This document shows positions 7,385 through 15,230 of a DNA stretch of 16,063 nt, piece by piece; within the stretch, counting starts at the first letter, position 1, and each line of letters starts with the position of its first letter. The DNA is from JAKACU01 sp021821185. Lineage in GTDB: Bacteria > Bacillota > Bacilli > Alicyclobacillales > SLC66. Under the pieces are notes generated by a model. That model worked only from the letters and a program-made list of their open reading frames with translations, was not told the origin of the DNA and did not search any database. Where the stretch lies: assembly GCA_027343965.1 (NCBI GenBank), contig DAHWJX010000175.1, positions 1 through 16,063 on the forward strand. The letters are read 5' to 3'. Made by a program: the position numbers and the translations under genes.

Positions 7385-8018
7385 TTACAGTTCTATGGTT
7401 ACGGTATACTGGTACTTCTCAATCAAGGCCAATGGTACTTTATCCACGATGACATATCGGGTCATTCCTAGCTCCTGTCTGCCATCCAACTTTTGCAAGT
7501 TGATATGAAGCTAATAACCTCTCCAAGGCGAACTGAACCACTTGTCTTTTTCCTTCAACGACCCAATGCCCTAACTCATCATCATAGATGTCATGTTCCG
7601 TTCCTGCGTACATCAAATGGCGTTGAATGAATTCTCCGACCTGAGCTCGATCATGGTGAGATAGTTTATACTGCAGGTCAATGCGCTGACGCATCGCTGC
7701 ATACGCCTGTAGTATCAAGCGATCCCACAGTTCGCTTTGTTCTGCTAAGATTAATGCCATAGTTTGCACGTTCATCTTTAAAATTTAATAAAAACCTTAC
7801 TTCCTCCAACATCTCTCGATCGAGGAGATGCGCTTTATCGATGATCACGACAGGTTGCAAATGGTGAATATCACGCATCAGTTCAATCTGCCGGTGTAAC
7901 TGGCGTTTTGCATTCCCACGGTAGAATTTCGCTTCGTGGTCCAGTTGTTCCAATAACCCTTTGTAAAAATTGCGACGCATCGGACTTTATCATTCATCTT
8001 GGCGATACAAAAGAAATC
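7385..8018 (-). pseudogene. Degenerate ExeA/TniB-like AAA ATPase of a transposon
   Basis: Minus-strand pieces of an AAA ATPase of the ExeA/GspA-like group that accompanies DDE transposases. In order: a heavily damaged stretch FFCIAKMNDK (about 8015-7986); then, after a 1-base loss, the stretch RRNFYKGLLEQL to PVVIIDKAHLLDREMLEEV (from 7980 down); then, after a 1-base gain near 7776, MALILAEQSELWDRLILQAYAAMRQRID (ending about 7440). The family's Walker B text is VVIIDEAHLL; here the catalytic Glu is Lys (DKAH). QSELWDRL and AYAAMRQRI match the sensor region of this family. No intact Walker A can be read upstream. After 7570 the text departs from the family; another frame reading GMTRYVIVDKVPLALIEKY to TAA 7385-7387 may be its true end. 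No transposase gene is left nearby. The element is dead. Confidence 0.75.
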
Positions 8019-8152
8019 TCACCAGACTGGTTTCTCGACAGTCTGCTAGTGGGGCCCTGCAATAGAAATTCTCTAAAGAAAACATGTTCGTCCGTGATAA
8101 TGAAATTGAGTTATATGTCAGTGTGGCCGTGAATTTTACGTTGATAAGAATA
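8019..8152. other. Gap without a gene between transposon relic and importer promoter
   Basis: No convincing reading frame on either strand. The minus strand around 8030-8055 contains ADCRETSLVRF, which could be the wreck of a Walker A region (expected GDCGxGKTSLVRF), so the ATPase relic may extend to about 8060. This is a weak reading. Nothing else is recognisable before the promoter at 8186. Confidence 0.35.
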
Positions 8153-8176
8153 TTTCAGGTTTTCAGGTTTTTCAGA
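8153..8176 (+). repeat. Triple TTTCAGG repeat upstream of the importer promoter
   Basis: TTTCAGG occurs at 8153-8159 and 8161-8167, and TTTCAGA at 8170-8176, ending 9 bp before the -35 box. The tandem spacing of 8-9 bp is less than a helical turn. It could be an activator site or slippage of a T-rich stretch. Confidence 0.4.
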
Positions 8177-8185
8177 TTTAATATA

Positions 8186-8214
8186 TTGACTTACTGTGTT
8201 TTTGTGATTAATAT
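8186..8214 (+). promoter_or_regulatory. Sigma-A promoter of the sugar importer operon
   Basis: TTGACT (8186-8191) and TAATAT (8209-8214) with exactly 17 bp between them, in AT-rich surroundings. The start would be near 8221, giving a leader of about 170 bases before the binding-protein ATG at 8391. It is the best plus-strand promoter upstream of the operon. Confidence 0.72.
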
Positions 8215-8284
8215 ATACACGAATGCAACCAAAAGTTTATCATAAAGTGCTATTATATGATTATTAATAGTTGGGAGGTATGAT

Positions 8285-8308
8285 TTGAAGATCACCATGT
8301 GTAATTAA
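8285..8308 (+). other. Seven-codon minicistron or LacI start relic in the leader
   Basis: GGGAGG (8273-8278) stands 6 bases before TTG 8285, which opens MKITMCN and stops at 8306-8308. A good ribosome binding site on so short a frame could be a leader peptide, or the remnant of a lost LacI-family gene, whose N-termini often begin MKIT. Both ideas are inference. Confidence 0.25.
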
Positions 8309-8323
8309 AGAATCAACGCAATT

Positions 8324-8339
8324 AAGTAATCGCTTACTT
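8324..8339. promoter_or_regulatory. LacI/GalR-type palindromic operator
   Basis: AAGTAATCGCTTACTT is a palindrome with perfect 6-base arms around a central TCGC. It matches the LacI-family/cre pattern TGTAANCGNTTACA except at the outermost bases. It lies about 100 bases downstream of the predicted start and 51 bases upstream of the binding-protein ATG, a place where a bound repressor would act as a roadblock. No LacI-type gene lies in the window. Confidence 0.6.
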
Positions 8340-8390
8340 TCGAGTTTGGGTTGTCAGGTTGTCTTGAAATTAAATAAGGGGGGAAATGTC

Positions 8391-9695
8391 ATGAATAAAA
8401 AACTAAAGGTATATCCGATTGCTGCCACAGCGTTGTTGTCCGGTCTTGCTGTAAGCGCTAGCATAGTACCTGCTATGGCTGCCAGTACTGCGCCGGTGCA
8501 GATTGCTACGTTTTCTGGGCCAGAAGCAGATGCATTAAAAGCGCTAGCTCCGCTTTTCACAAAAGAAACAGGAATTAAAGTTGTGTTTACTGAGTTTTCC
8601 TATCAAGCGTTATTTACGAAAGAACTGGAGTCGGTTAGTGGCGGTAAGGGCACTTATGACATGATCTTCATGGATGATCCGTGGATCCCGACATTTGCAG
8701 GAGGTAATTACTTATACCCTATGAGCCACTTTGGCTATGCTCCGAAAGGGTTTGCGAAAGGCGCAATTCAGGTTTCGGAATGGCCGCCTGCGCCGGGGTA
8801 CAATGCTCCGCTTGGTACTCCATCTGGTCCTAGACAGTATTATAGTTTGCCTGTCACGGGAAATGTATTGATGTTTTTCTACCGAAAAGATTTGGCTAAA
8901 AAATATAGAATTAATCCTACGCAGTGGACATGGAACGATGTTAACAAGTTGGCTGCAAAAGTAACCACAAAAAAATTCTTTGGCTTCGTATTGCGCGGTG
9001 ATGGTGGTAATAGTAGTGTGGCGGATTTTTCACCAATCTTATGGGCATATGGTGGTCATTATTTTAACAAAAATTGGACTAGCGCACTTGATTCGCCACA
9101 TGGAATTGCTGCCCTTACCGAGTGGGTCACTTTATTTAAAAGATACGCTCCTCTCGGATCAGCTTCATTTGGTGCAAATGAAGTAGGTAATTATTTGTCT
9201 AAAGGGCAAGCCGCCATGGGTGAAGTATGGCCAAGCGGATGGACGAATGTTATGAATCCAAAATTGATCAAATTCACGAGAGTACCAGGTACGATCATCA
9301 ATGGCAAACTTGTACAGTTCCCCGAAGTTGGCGTGTGGTCTGCTGGGATACCTAAAAATGCTCCGGATTCAACGAACGCCTTTAAGTTTCTCAAGTGGAT
9401 TACCAGCGAGAAACAACAATTGATGTACGGTGGAAATGGATTGGATGTGCCTACCCTTACCAATGTTCTGCTTAACAAACAGCTAGACAAAAAATGGCCC
9501 TACTATGTGCCGTTTTACGATTCTTTGAATGCTGCGAAAATGCGTCCGCGTACCCCTGCGTGGCCGTTTGTGGAACAAGCGTTAGGCACTCAGATTGTCA
9601 ATGCGGAACTTGGGAAAGTGACTCCCTCTCAAGCGATGCAAAATGCTGCACAACAAATTGATCAATACATGAAAGAACACGGCTTGAGCAACTGA
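8391..9695 (+). CDS. Sugar ABC transporter substrate-binding protein (family 1, CUT1 type)
   Basis: A 434-residue extracellular binding protein that captures a sugar or polyol and delivers it to the two permeases encoded next. Start ATG 8391 has AAGGGGGG (8376-8383) 7 bases upstream; an in-frame TTG at 8346 has no such site. Residues 1-30 are a signal peptide: KK at the N-terminus, hydrophobic core ATALLSGLAVSASIV, and signal peptidase I site AMA-AST. No cysteine is present there, so there is no lipobox, unusual for a Gram-positive binding protein. The mature part has the family's features: EADALKALAPLFTKETGIKVVF near the start, then YDMIFMDDPW, YSLPVTGNVLMFFYRKDL, GQAAMGEVWPSGW, and KFLKWITSEKQQ near the C-terminus. 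The ligand cannot be read from sequence; the neighbours suggest inositol or a related polyol or glycoside. Confidence 0.9.
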   Translation: MNKKLKVYPIAATALLSGLAVSASIVPAMAASTAPVQIATFSGPEADALKALAPLFTKETGIKVVFTEFSYQALFTKELESVSGGKGTYDMIFMDDPWIPTFAGGNYLYPMSHFGYAPKGFAKGAIQVSEWPPAPGYNAPLGTPSGPRQYYSLPVTGNVLMFFYRKDLAKKYRINPTQWTWNDVNKLAAKVTTKKFFGFVLRGDGGNSSVADFSPILWAYGGHYFNKNWTSALDSPHGIAALTEWVTLFKRYAPLGSASFGANEVGNYLSKGQAAMGEVWPSGWTNVMNPKLIKFTRVPGTIINGKLVQFPEVGVWSAGIPKNAPDSTNAFKFLKWITSEKQQLMYGGNGLDVPTLTNVLLNKQLDKKWPYYVPFYDSLNAAKMRPRTPAWPFVEQALGTQIVNAELGKVTPSQAMQNAAQQIDQYMKEHGLSN

Positions 9696-9703
9696 TTTCT
9701 GCA

Positions 9704-9726
9704 TGGGGAGAGGCAAACTCTCCCCA
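9704..9726 (+). promoter_or_regulatory. Intercistronic hairpin after the binding-protein gene
   Basis: A perfect 9-bp stem, TGGGGAGAG (9704-9712) with CTCTCCCCA (9718-9726), and a 5-base loop. It begins 8 bases after the stop and is not followed by a T-run, so it is more likely a partial terminator or RNA-stabilising element. That would give more binding protein than permease, as is common in such operons. Confidence 0.65.
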
Positions 9727-9760
9727 ATCATTCAATTAATTAAAGGATGGTGATCACACT

Positions 9761-10651
9761 TTGTTCCGTGATCGAACACTAAAGTATCTTTTAGTTCTTC
9801 CGGCGTTGATTATTATTCTTTTGGTTATGTTCTACCCAATTGCCTATGCGGTGTATACCAGTTTTTACTCCTATTTATATGGACGGATTACCAATTATGT
9901 AGGGTTGATGAATTGGTCGTTAGCGTTTCAAGACTCTTTCTTTTGGCATTCGATTCTCATTACGTTGATTTATTCAGTAATTGCAATTCCTATTGAACTC
10001 GTCATCAGTCTTGCACTTGCAATTTCCTTGTTTGAATTGGAAAATCACATATCCAAAAAATTTATTACGATCATTCGATCCGTTGTTATTGTTCCCTTTG
10101 TTGTAATGCCCACAGTCACGGGAGTGATTTGGCGGCTAATCTTTATGCCGAACTTCGGATTAGCAAGTGAGATTTTTGAAATATTACATTTACCTAACAT
10201 AGATTGGTTAGGACAGAGTACAAATTCTATGATTGCCGTGATCATCATGGACATATGGATGTGGGTTCCTTTTTTGTTCATTATACTGTACGCGGCTGTG
10301 CAGTCCTTACCCATGGAAGCGTTTGAAGCTGCTCTTGTCGATGGGGCGAGTCGTATGCAATTGGTGAGAATGGTGATTCTTCCACTATTAAAATCATCGA
10401 TGTTGGTTGCAATAAGTTTGAGATCGATTGATGCCATACGCATTTTTGATCAAGTCTATGCGATGACTCAGGGTGGTCCAGGAGATGCCACTATGTTCGC
10501 CAGTTTGCAATTGTCAAATACGGCATTTGGACAGTTGAACTTTGGCGTTGCTGCGACTGAACTTTTTATCACTTTTGTTATTATGCTGTTGATTGTAGGC
10601 TCTTATTACCTAATTGGGATCAGGAGGAGCGCTAATGTACAAATTAAGTAG
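9761..10651 (+). CDS. Sugar ABC transporter permease, MalF/UgpA type
   Basis: A 296-residue inner-membrane subunit, starting at TTG 9761 with AAAGGATGG (9742-9750) 10 bases upstream. About six membrane segments are apparent: residues 8-30, 62-92, 103-127, 157-182, about 208-225 and 264-288. The EAA loop that docks the ATPase reads EAFEAALVDGASRMQ (186-200) and is followed by ILPLL. This is the first permease of a CUT1-type importer. It forms the channel together with the next gene, whose start lies 17 bp inside the end of this one. No ATP-binding gene lies in the cluster; a shared MsmX-type ATPase elsewhere is the usual solution in Gram-positives (inference). Confidence 0.92.
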   Translation: MFRDRTLKYLLVLPALIIILLVMFYPIAYAVYTSFYSYLYGRITNYVGLMNWSLAFQDSFFWHSILITLIYSVIAIPIELVISLALAISLFELENHISKKFITIIRSVVIVPFVVMPTVTGVIWRLIFMPNFGLASEIFEILHLPNIDWLGQSTNSMIAVIIMDIWMWVPFLFIILYAAVQSLPMEAFEAALVDGASRMQLVRMVILPLLKSSMLVAISLRSIDAIRIFDQVYAMTQGGPGDATMFASLQLSNTAFGQLNFGVAATELFITFVIMLLIVGSYYLIGIRRSANVQIK

Positions 10652-11465
10652 GATTGGGTTAAGTCTGCGTCTCGTATTCATGGCGCTCTTTATGCTTTGG
10701 GTCCTGGTTCCAATTTATTGGCTAATAAATACTTCATTAAAGCATAATTCCGATGTAATTTCTCCCTTACCATCGTTCTGGCCATCGCATTTTACATTAT
10801 CAGCCTATTCCTATGTGATTAATAACTTGGGCGTGTATTTTGAGAACAGCATTATCGTATCGCTTGGTGCCACAATATTTTCTTTGATTATTGGATTACT
10901 CGCAGCTTATTCATTGTCCAGATTCAAGTTTAATCGAATATTTACATCATTTTTCTGGTTTGTTATTCTAGCAATTCGCATGATGATTCCTATCGTCTTT
11001 ATTATTCCTCTGTATCAAATATTTCAAAATATGGGTCTCTACAATACGCGCCTAGGGTTAATTATCGCGTATACACTTGTGAATTTGCCTTTTGTGATCT
11101 GGATGATGGTCTCTTTTTTCAATGATTTACCTGTTGAACTTGAAGAAGCGGCAATGGTAGATGGTGCGAGCCGAATGCGAGCTTTCTTTCAAATCATACT
11201 GCCGTTAGGAGCGCCGGGTATTGCCGCTGTGAGTATTCTTGCAATCGTTATGACGTGGAATGATTTGATTTTTGGTTTGTATTTAACATCCAATACACAA
11301 GCTATGACACTTCCTGTGGGGATTGTTGGGTTTATCACACAGTATAAGACCCTTTGGGCTCAAATGGCCGCTGCTGGGACGTTGGCGATTGTCCCAATGA
11401 TTTTCGTGATTTTGTTTGTGCAAAAGTACCTTGTTCGTGGATTGACTACGGGAGCCATCAAGTAG
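10635..11465 (+). CDS. Sugar ABC transporter permease, MalG/UgpE type
   Basis: A 276-residue membrane subunit. ATG 10635 is preceded by AGGAGG (10622-10627) at 7 bases; a GTG-type start at 10614 would only add residues encoded inside the previous gene. It overlaps the first permease by 17 bp, so translation is coupled. The hydrophobic segments begin at about residues 11, 72, 107, 140, 183 and 244. The EAA loop is LEEAAMVDGASRMRAFFQIILP (from Leu169), with the typical G and LP. The C-terminus FVQKYLVRGLTTGAIK is standard for MalG-type permeases. It pairs with the upstream permease and binding protein; the substrate is undetermined. Confidence 0.93.
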   Translation: MYKLSRIGLSLRLVFMALFMLWVLVPIYWLINTSLKHNSDVISPLPSFWPSHFTLSAYSYVINNLGVYFENSIIVSLGATIFSLIIGLLAAYSLSRFKFNRIFTSFFWFVILAIRMMIPIVFIIPLYQIFQNMGLYNTRLGLIIAYTLVNLPFVIWMMVSFFNDLPVELEEAAMVDGASRMRAFFQIILPLGAPGIAAVSILAIVMTWNDLIFGLYLTSNTQAMTLPVGIVGFITQYKTLWAQMAAAGTLAIVPMIFVILFVQKYLVRGLTTGAIK

Positions 11466-11504
11466 ATTGGGAGCTGTTCATTTAAATTTCTGGGGTGATT
11501 AGAA

Positions 11505-12394
11505 ATGAGTATTAAAATTGCGGGAGCACCTTCCAGTTGGGGGGTAGATGATCCTAAAAATCCACATCTTCCATCATGGAAACGGGTATTAGAAGAAGCG
11601 TCACTTGCTGGTTGTGAAGGAATTGAATTAGGACCTTATGGTTATATTCCCTTAATAATTTAACGATTATTGCAGGAACAATCTTTGATAATTTAGTTGC
11701 AGAGTCAAATATGGATAAATTAATACTTCAGTTGGATGCGACCTGTTCGCTGATCACGCAACTTCCATCTATTCCACAAGAAAAAGGGCAACACTTTCCT
11801 ACACCATATTTGGTACTTATCGATTGGGGCCATGATGAAAGAGATTATAAAGCCGGTCATCCTAATGAAGCTAAACGATTGTCTTCATTTGACTGGAATA
11901 AGATGATGACCCATATTCAGATCCTTGCGGAACGAGCAGAGAGCAAATTTGGAGTACGATGCGTAATTCATCCTCATGCTGGTGGTTATATCGAATTTGA
12001 CGATAAAATCCAGCAACTTTTGCAGGACATTCCCTATGAAACTGCAGGACTTTGTTTCGATACGGGGCATCTATATTATTCAAAAATGAATCCGGAGAAG
12101 TGGATTCGCAAGTATGCTGATCGATTGGATTACATCCATTTTAAGGACATTAATCTGAGGATTTATCAGCAAGTGATGGGGATACGAATTCGCTTCTTTG
12201 ATGCCTGTGGCATGGGTGTTATGTGCCCCATTGGGCAAGGCGTCATTGACTATCATTCTATTTACAGAGTACTGAAAGAAATTAATTATCAAGGTTATAT
12301 AACTATCGAGCAAGAACGAGACCCAAGAAATTCAGGTTCTAGTTTACGAGATGTCAAGCAGAGTATTTCTTATTTAAAGAATATTGCCTATTAA
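11505..12394 (+). pseudogene. IolE-like TIM-barrel isomerase/dehydratase, internally deleted and frameshifted
   Basis: This is an AP-endonuclease-2-type sugar isomerase/epimerase related to IolE (scyllo-inosose dehydratase). ATG 11505 follows GGGGTGAT and reads MSIKIAGAPSSWGVDD to ELGPYGYIP, then stops at TAA 11661-11663. From about 11645 another frame carries on with NNLTIIAGTIFDNLVA through IHPHAGGYIEFDDKIQQLL, LCFDTGHLYY, YIHFKDINL and GVMCPIGQGVIDYHSIYR to TAA 12392-12394. In homologues roughly a dozen to twenty residues (a strand-helix link) normally lie between the two pieces. A deletion of some tens of bases that is not a multiple of three is therefore the simplest reading. The metal-binding barrel ends are otherwise intact, which suggests a recent event or an assembly error. 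A shortened product from ATG 11711 would lack the first strands and has no ribosome binding site. Confidence 0.75.
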
Positions 12395-12427
12395 CCCAAA
12401 AACGAAAAAGAGAGGAAGATGATTTTA

Positions 12428-13594
12428 ATGATTAATGGTGAACAAGCGGTACAAAGTCCAATACGTTGGGCAATGGCAGGAGGGGGACGTGGGAGTCAGA
12501 TTGGCTACATTCACCGCTCAGCAGCGCTACGCGATCATAATTTTCTGTTAGTCGCTGCCGCCTTTGATATCGATTCAGAACGCGGTAGAGATTTTGGGAT
12601 TAAGTTACATATTGCGCCCGATCGTTGTTATCCAGATTATAAGACGATGTTTAAGAAAGAGGCTAAACGCGAAGATGGCATTCAGGCCGTTTCTATCGCT
12701 ACGCCAAATAGCACGCATTACGAAATTTGCAAGGCGGCATTAAGTGCCGGATTACATGTCGTATGTGAGAAACCTCTGTGTTTTACGACGCAACAAGCGA
12801 AAGAGCTTGAGACTCTTTCAAAGATTAAGAATCGTGTGGTTGGCATTGCCTATGGTTATTCTGGCCATCAAGCAATTGAACAGGCTCGTCAAATGATTGT
12901 CAACGGAAATTTAGGCGAAATACGAATTATCAATATGCAGTTTGCACACGGGTTTCACTCAAAGGATGTTGAATCAGAAAATTTGAGTATCAAGTGGCGT
13001 GTCGATCCATCTGTTGTGGGTCCTAGCTATGTGCTTGGTGATCTAGGAACGCATCTGATGTACTTGTCAGAGGTCTTGTTACCGAAGATGAAAATCAAAA
13101 AACTTTTATGTACTCGCCAAAGTTTTGTCAAAAGTCGGGCCCCATTGGAGGATAATGCCTATACCTTGATGGAATACGAAAATGGTGCGGTTGGGACGGT
13201 TTGGAGTTCAGCGGTAAATGCTGGTTCCCAACACGATTTGAAGATACGTGTCATCGGATCGCAGGCAAGTATTGAGTGGTGGGATGAACATCCAAACCAG
13301 TTACTTTATGAAGTGCAAGGGAAACCGAAACAAATTCTTGACAGAGGAATGGACTATCTCTATCCGCAAGCATTGGCAGAGGATCGGATAGGTGCCGGTC
13401 ACTCAGAGGGTCTATTTGAATCATGGTCAAACCTTTATCACAGGTTTGCTTGTGCGATGACGGCGGTAGATCGCGGGGAAAGTTTTAATGATGTTTGGTT
13501 CCCGGGGATTGAAGCTGGTGTGGAAGGAGTGCGTTGGATAGAAAATTGCGTGCGTTCCGCTGATAATGGCGCTGTATGGGTGGATTATAAATGA
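12428..13594 (+). CDS. Gfo/Idh/MocA family NAD(P)-dependent oxidoreductase
   Basis: A 388-residue dehydrogenase of sugars or inositols. I prefer ATG 12428 because AGAGGA (12411-12416) stands 11 bases before it; the in-frame ATG 12419 is only 2 bases from that site and would add three residues. The N-terminal Rossmann fold shows GGGRGSQIG (18-26) and an acidic AFDID end of strand 2. The family signature CEKPL (113-117) supplies the catalytic Lys, and GDLGTHLMYL (204-213) the catalytic-region Asp/His. A C-terminal beta-sheet domain follows. Paralogues with the text GGGRGSQIGYIHR occur in inositol clusters, so oxidation of an inositol isomer, or of a sugar released from a glycoside, is likely (inference). 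It follows the IolE-like gene by 33 bp. Confidence 0.88.
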   Translation: MINGEQAVQSPIRWAMAGGGRGSQIGYIHRSAALRDHNFLLVAAAFDIDSERGRDFGIKLHIAPDRCYPDYKTMFKKEAKREDGIQAVSIATPNSTHYEICKAALSAGLHVVCEKPLCFTTQQAKELETLSKIKNRVVGIAYGYSGHQAIEQARQMIVNGNLGEIRIINMQFAHGFHSKDVESENLSIKWRVDPSVVGPSYVLGDLGTHLMYLSEVLLPKMKIKKLLCTRQSFVKSRAPLEDNAYTLMEYENGAVGTVWSSAVNAGSQHDLKIRVIGSQASIEWWDEHPNQLLYEVQGKPKQILDRGMDYLYPQALAEDRIGAGHSEGLFESWSNLYHRFACAMTAVDRGESFNDVWFPGIEAGVEGVRWIENCVRSADNGAVWVDYK

Positions 13595-13624
13595 CCTCAT
13601 TTGCATACTCCCTATATGATTCTA

Positions 13625-13653
13625 TTGACTGGAAATGCTTGGGGTAGTATTAT
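13625..13653 (+). promoter_or_regulatory. Sigma-A promoter of iolA-iolB
   Basis: TTGACT (13625-13630) and TATTAT (13648-13653) are spaced by 17 bp in the 172-bp gap between the oxidoreductase gene and iolA. The start would be near 13660, about 107 bases before the ATG. It suggests that iolA and iolB can be transcribed apart from the importer genes. Confidence 0.65.
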
Positions 13654-13766
13654 GAACTTGAAATTAGCCAAAAGATAACCATTATATTATCTAAATGTTG
13701 CAATTTGATGATGTACAGTTGGAATTTAAGTTGCCGCAGATGGATGAACTTTTAGGAGGTATAAAG

Positions 13767-15230
13767 ATGGCACAAGCTGAAAGTTTGAAAAACTATATTA
13801 ATGGTGAATGGATCGAGAGCAAGACGAGTTACTACGAAGAGGTTTACAATCCCGCTACAAAAGAAATCATTGCGTATGTACCCTTTTCAACGAGTGAAGA
13901 TATCACCTATGCGATTGAGGTGGCCAAAGCGGCTTTTGAGGATTGGAAGAGGGTTCCTGTTCCGCGTCGTTCGAAAATACTTTTTACTTACCAGCAATTA
14001 TTATCGCTACATAAACAAGAGTTGGCACGATTAATTACGATGGAGAATGGAAAAAGTCTTTCCGAGGCAATGGGAGAGGTCCAGCGCGGTATTGAAAACG
14101 TGGAGTTTGCTGCAGGGACCCCGTCTCTGATGATGGGAGATTCACTTTCCTCAATTGCGACCGATGTTGAAGCGACGAACTACCGATATCCAATTGGCGT
14201 GGTCGGTGGGATCACGCCGTTTAATTTCCCCATGATGGTGCCGTGCTGGATGTTCCCCATGGCCATTTCGCTAGGGAACACTTTTGTCTTGAAACCATCC
14301 GAAAAGGCGCCGTTACTAACTAAAACCTTAGTAGAATTGTTCACAGAGGCAGGATTGCCAAAAGGCGTTTTTAATGTGGTGTATGGGGCGCACGAAGTCG
14401 TCAATGGAATTTTGGACCATCCAGCAGTCAAGGCGGTTTCGTTTGTTGGCTCCAAAACGGTGGGCGAATACGTTTATAAAAGAGGAAGTGAGAACTTAAA
14501 GCGTGTCCAGGTGTTAGCTGGGGCCAAAAACCATATCATTGTCATGCGGGACGCCAATATTGAGGATGCCACCACCAACGTCATTGGATCCGCTTTCGGT
14601 TCCGCTGGAGAACGTTGCATGGCCGCATCTGTAGTGACAGTCGAAGAGGAAATTGCTGATGAATTTATAGCCAAACTTGCAGAAAAAACAAACCAAATTA
14701 AAATGGGTAACGGTTTGGAGGAAGGGGTGTTTCTTGGCCCTGTCATTCGGGAAGAAAATCAAAAACGCACCATTAATTATATCGAAAAGGGTGTCGAAGA
14801 AGGCGCTAAATTGGTATGTGACGGACGCGATAGCATGCTGGACGAAGGGTTTTTTATCGGCCCCACCATTTTCGAAGGGGTTACGACTGACATGACGATT
14901 TGGAAGAATGAAATTTTCGCTCCGCTTTTATCCGTCATTCGTGTAAAAAACCTTAAAGAGGCCGTGGAAATTGCCAATCGTTCTGAGTATGCGAATGGGG
15001 CTTGCATCTTTACATCGAATGCGTCCGCTATTCGATACTTTCGCGAAAACATTGATGCAGGGATGCTCGGTGTTAATTTAGGTGTACCGGCTCCGATGGC
15101 ATTCTTCCCGTTCTCCGGCTGGAAGTCGTCCTTTTTTGGTACTCTGCATGCGAACGGAAAAGATAGTGTCGATTTTTACACGCGAAAAAAAGTGGTCACG
15201 GCCCGCTATGTGACGCCAAGTTTTGATTAA
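13767..15230 (+). CDS. iolA: Methylmalonate/malonate-semialdehyde dehydrogenase (CoA-acylating), IolA/MmsA
   Basis: An NAD- and CoA-dependent aldehyde dehydrogenase that turns malonate semialdehyde into acetyl-CoA and CO2, the last step of inositol breakdown (it also acts on methylmalonate semialdehyde). ATG 13767 has a perfect AGGAGG (13754-13759) 7 bases upstream and gives 487 residues, the normal length. Motifs are PFNFPMM (151-157, oxyanion Asn153), FVGSKTVGEYVY, AGAKNH (251-256) and GERCMAA (281-287) with catalytic Cys284. The family's typical absence of the general-base Glu in AGAKNH separates it from ordinary aldehyde dehydrogenases. The frame is open upstream to ATG 13695, but that start has no ribosome site. 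The choice of iolA over mmsA rests on iolB following 41 bp downstream. Confidence 0.93.
   Translation: MAQAESLKNYINGEWIESKTSYYEEVYNPATKEIIAYVPFSTSEDITYAIEVAKAAFEDWKRVPVPRRSKILFTYQQLLSLHKQELARLITMENGKSLSEAMGEVQRGIENVEFAAGTPSLMMGDSLSSIATDVEATNYRYPIGVVGGITPFNFPMMVPCWMFPMAISLGNTFVLKPSEKAPLLTKTLVELFTEAGLPKGVFNVVYGAHEVVNGILDHPAVKAVSFVGSKTVGEYVYKRGSENLKRVQVLAGAKNHIIVMRDANIEDATTNVIGSAFGSAGERCMAASVVTVEEEIADEFIAKLAEKTNQIKMGNGLEEGVFLGPVIREENQKRTINYIEKGVEEGAKLVCDGRDSMLDEGFFIGPTIFEGVTTDMTIWKNEIFAPLLSVIRVKNLKEAVEIANRSEYANGACIFTSNASAIRYFRENIDAGMLGVNLGVPAPMAFFPFSGWKSSFFGTLHANGKDSVDFYTRKKVVTARYVTPSFD

Noticed and set aside
7981..8060. A second transposon end mirroring the repeats at 7278-7348
   Set aside because: At first CCAAG/AATGAT/GTCCGA seemed shared, but the minus strand here reads as decayed ATPase coding sequence (FFCIAKMNDK), and the spacing does not match the left repeats.
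7908..8132. A 74-codon plus-strand frame across the end of the ATPase relic
   Set aside because: It is the opposite strand of the recognisable ATPase pieces, has no ribosome site and shows no known motif.
10045..10443. A 132-codon minus-strand frame
   Set aside because: It is antisense to the first permease, which has a clear EAA loop and membrane segments.
14445..14456. Twelve-base match (GTTGGCTCCAAA) to the tRNA-Thr 3' end, possible attachment site
   Set aside because: It lies within the conserved FVGSKT codons of iolA, is short and is far from the integrase relic, so it is a chance match.
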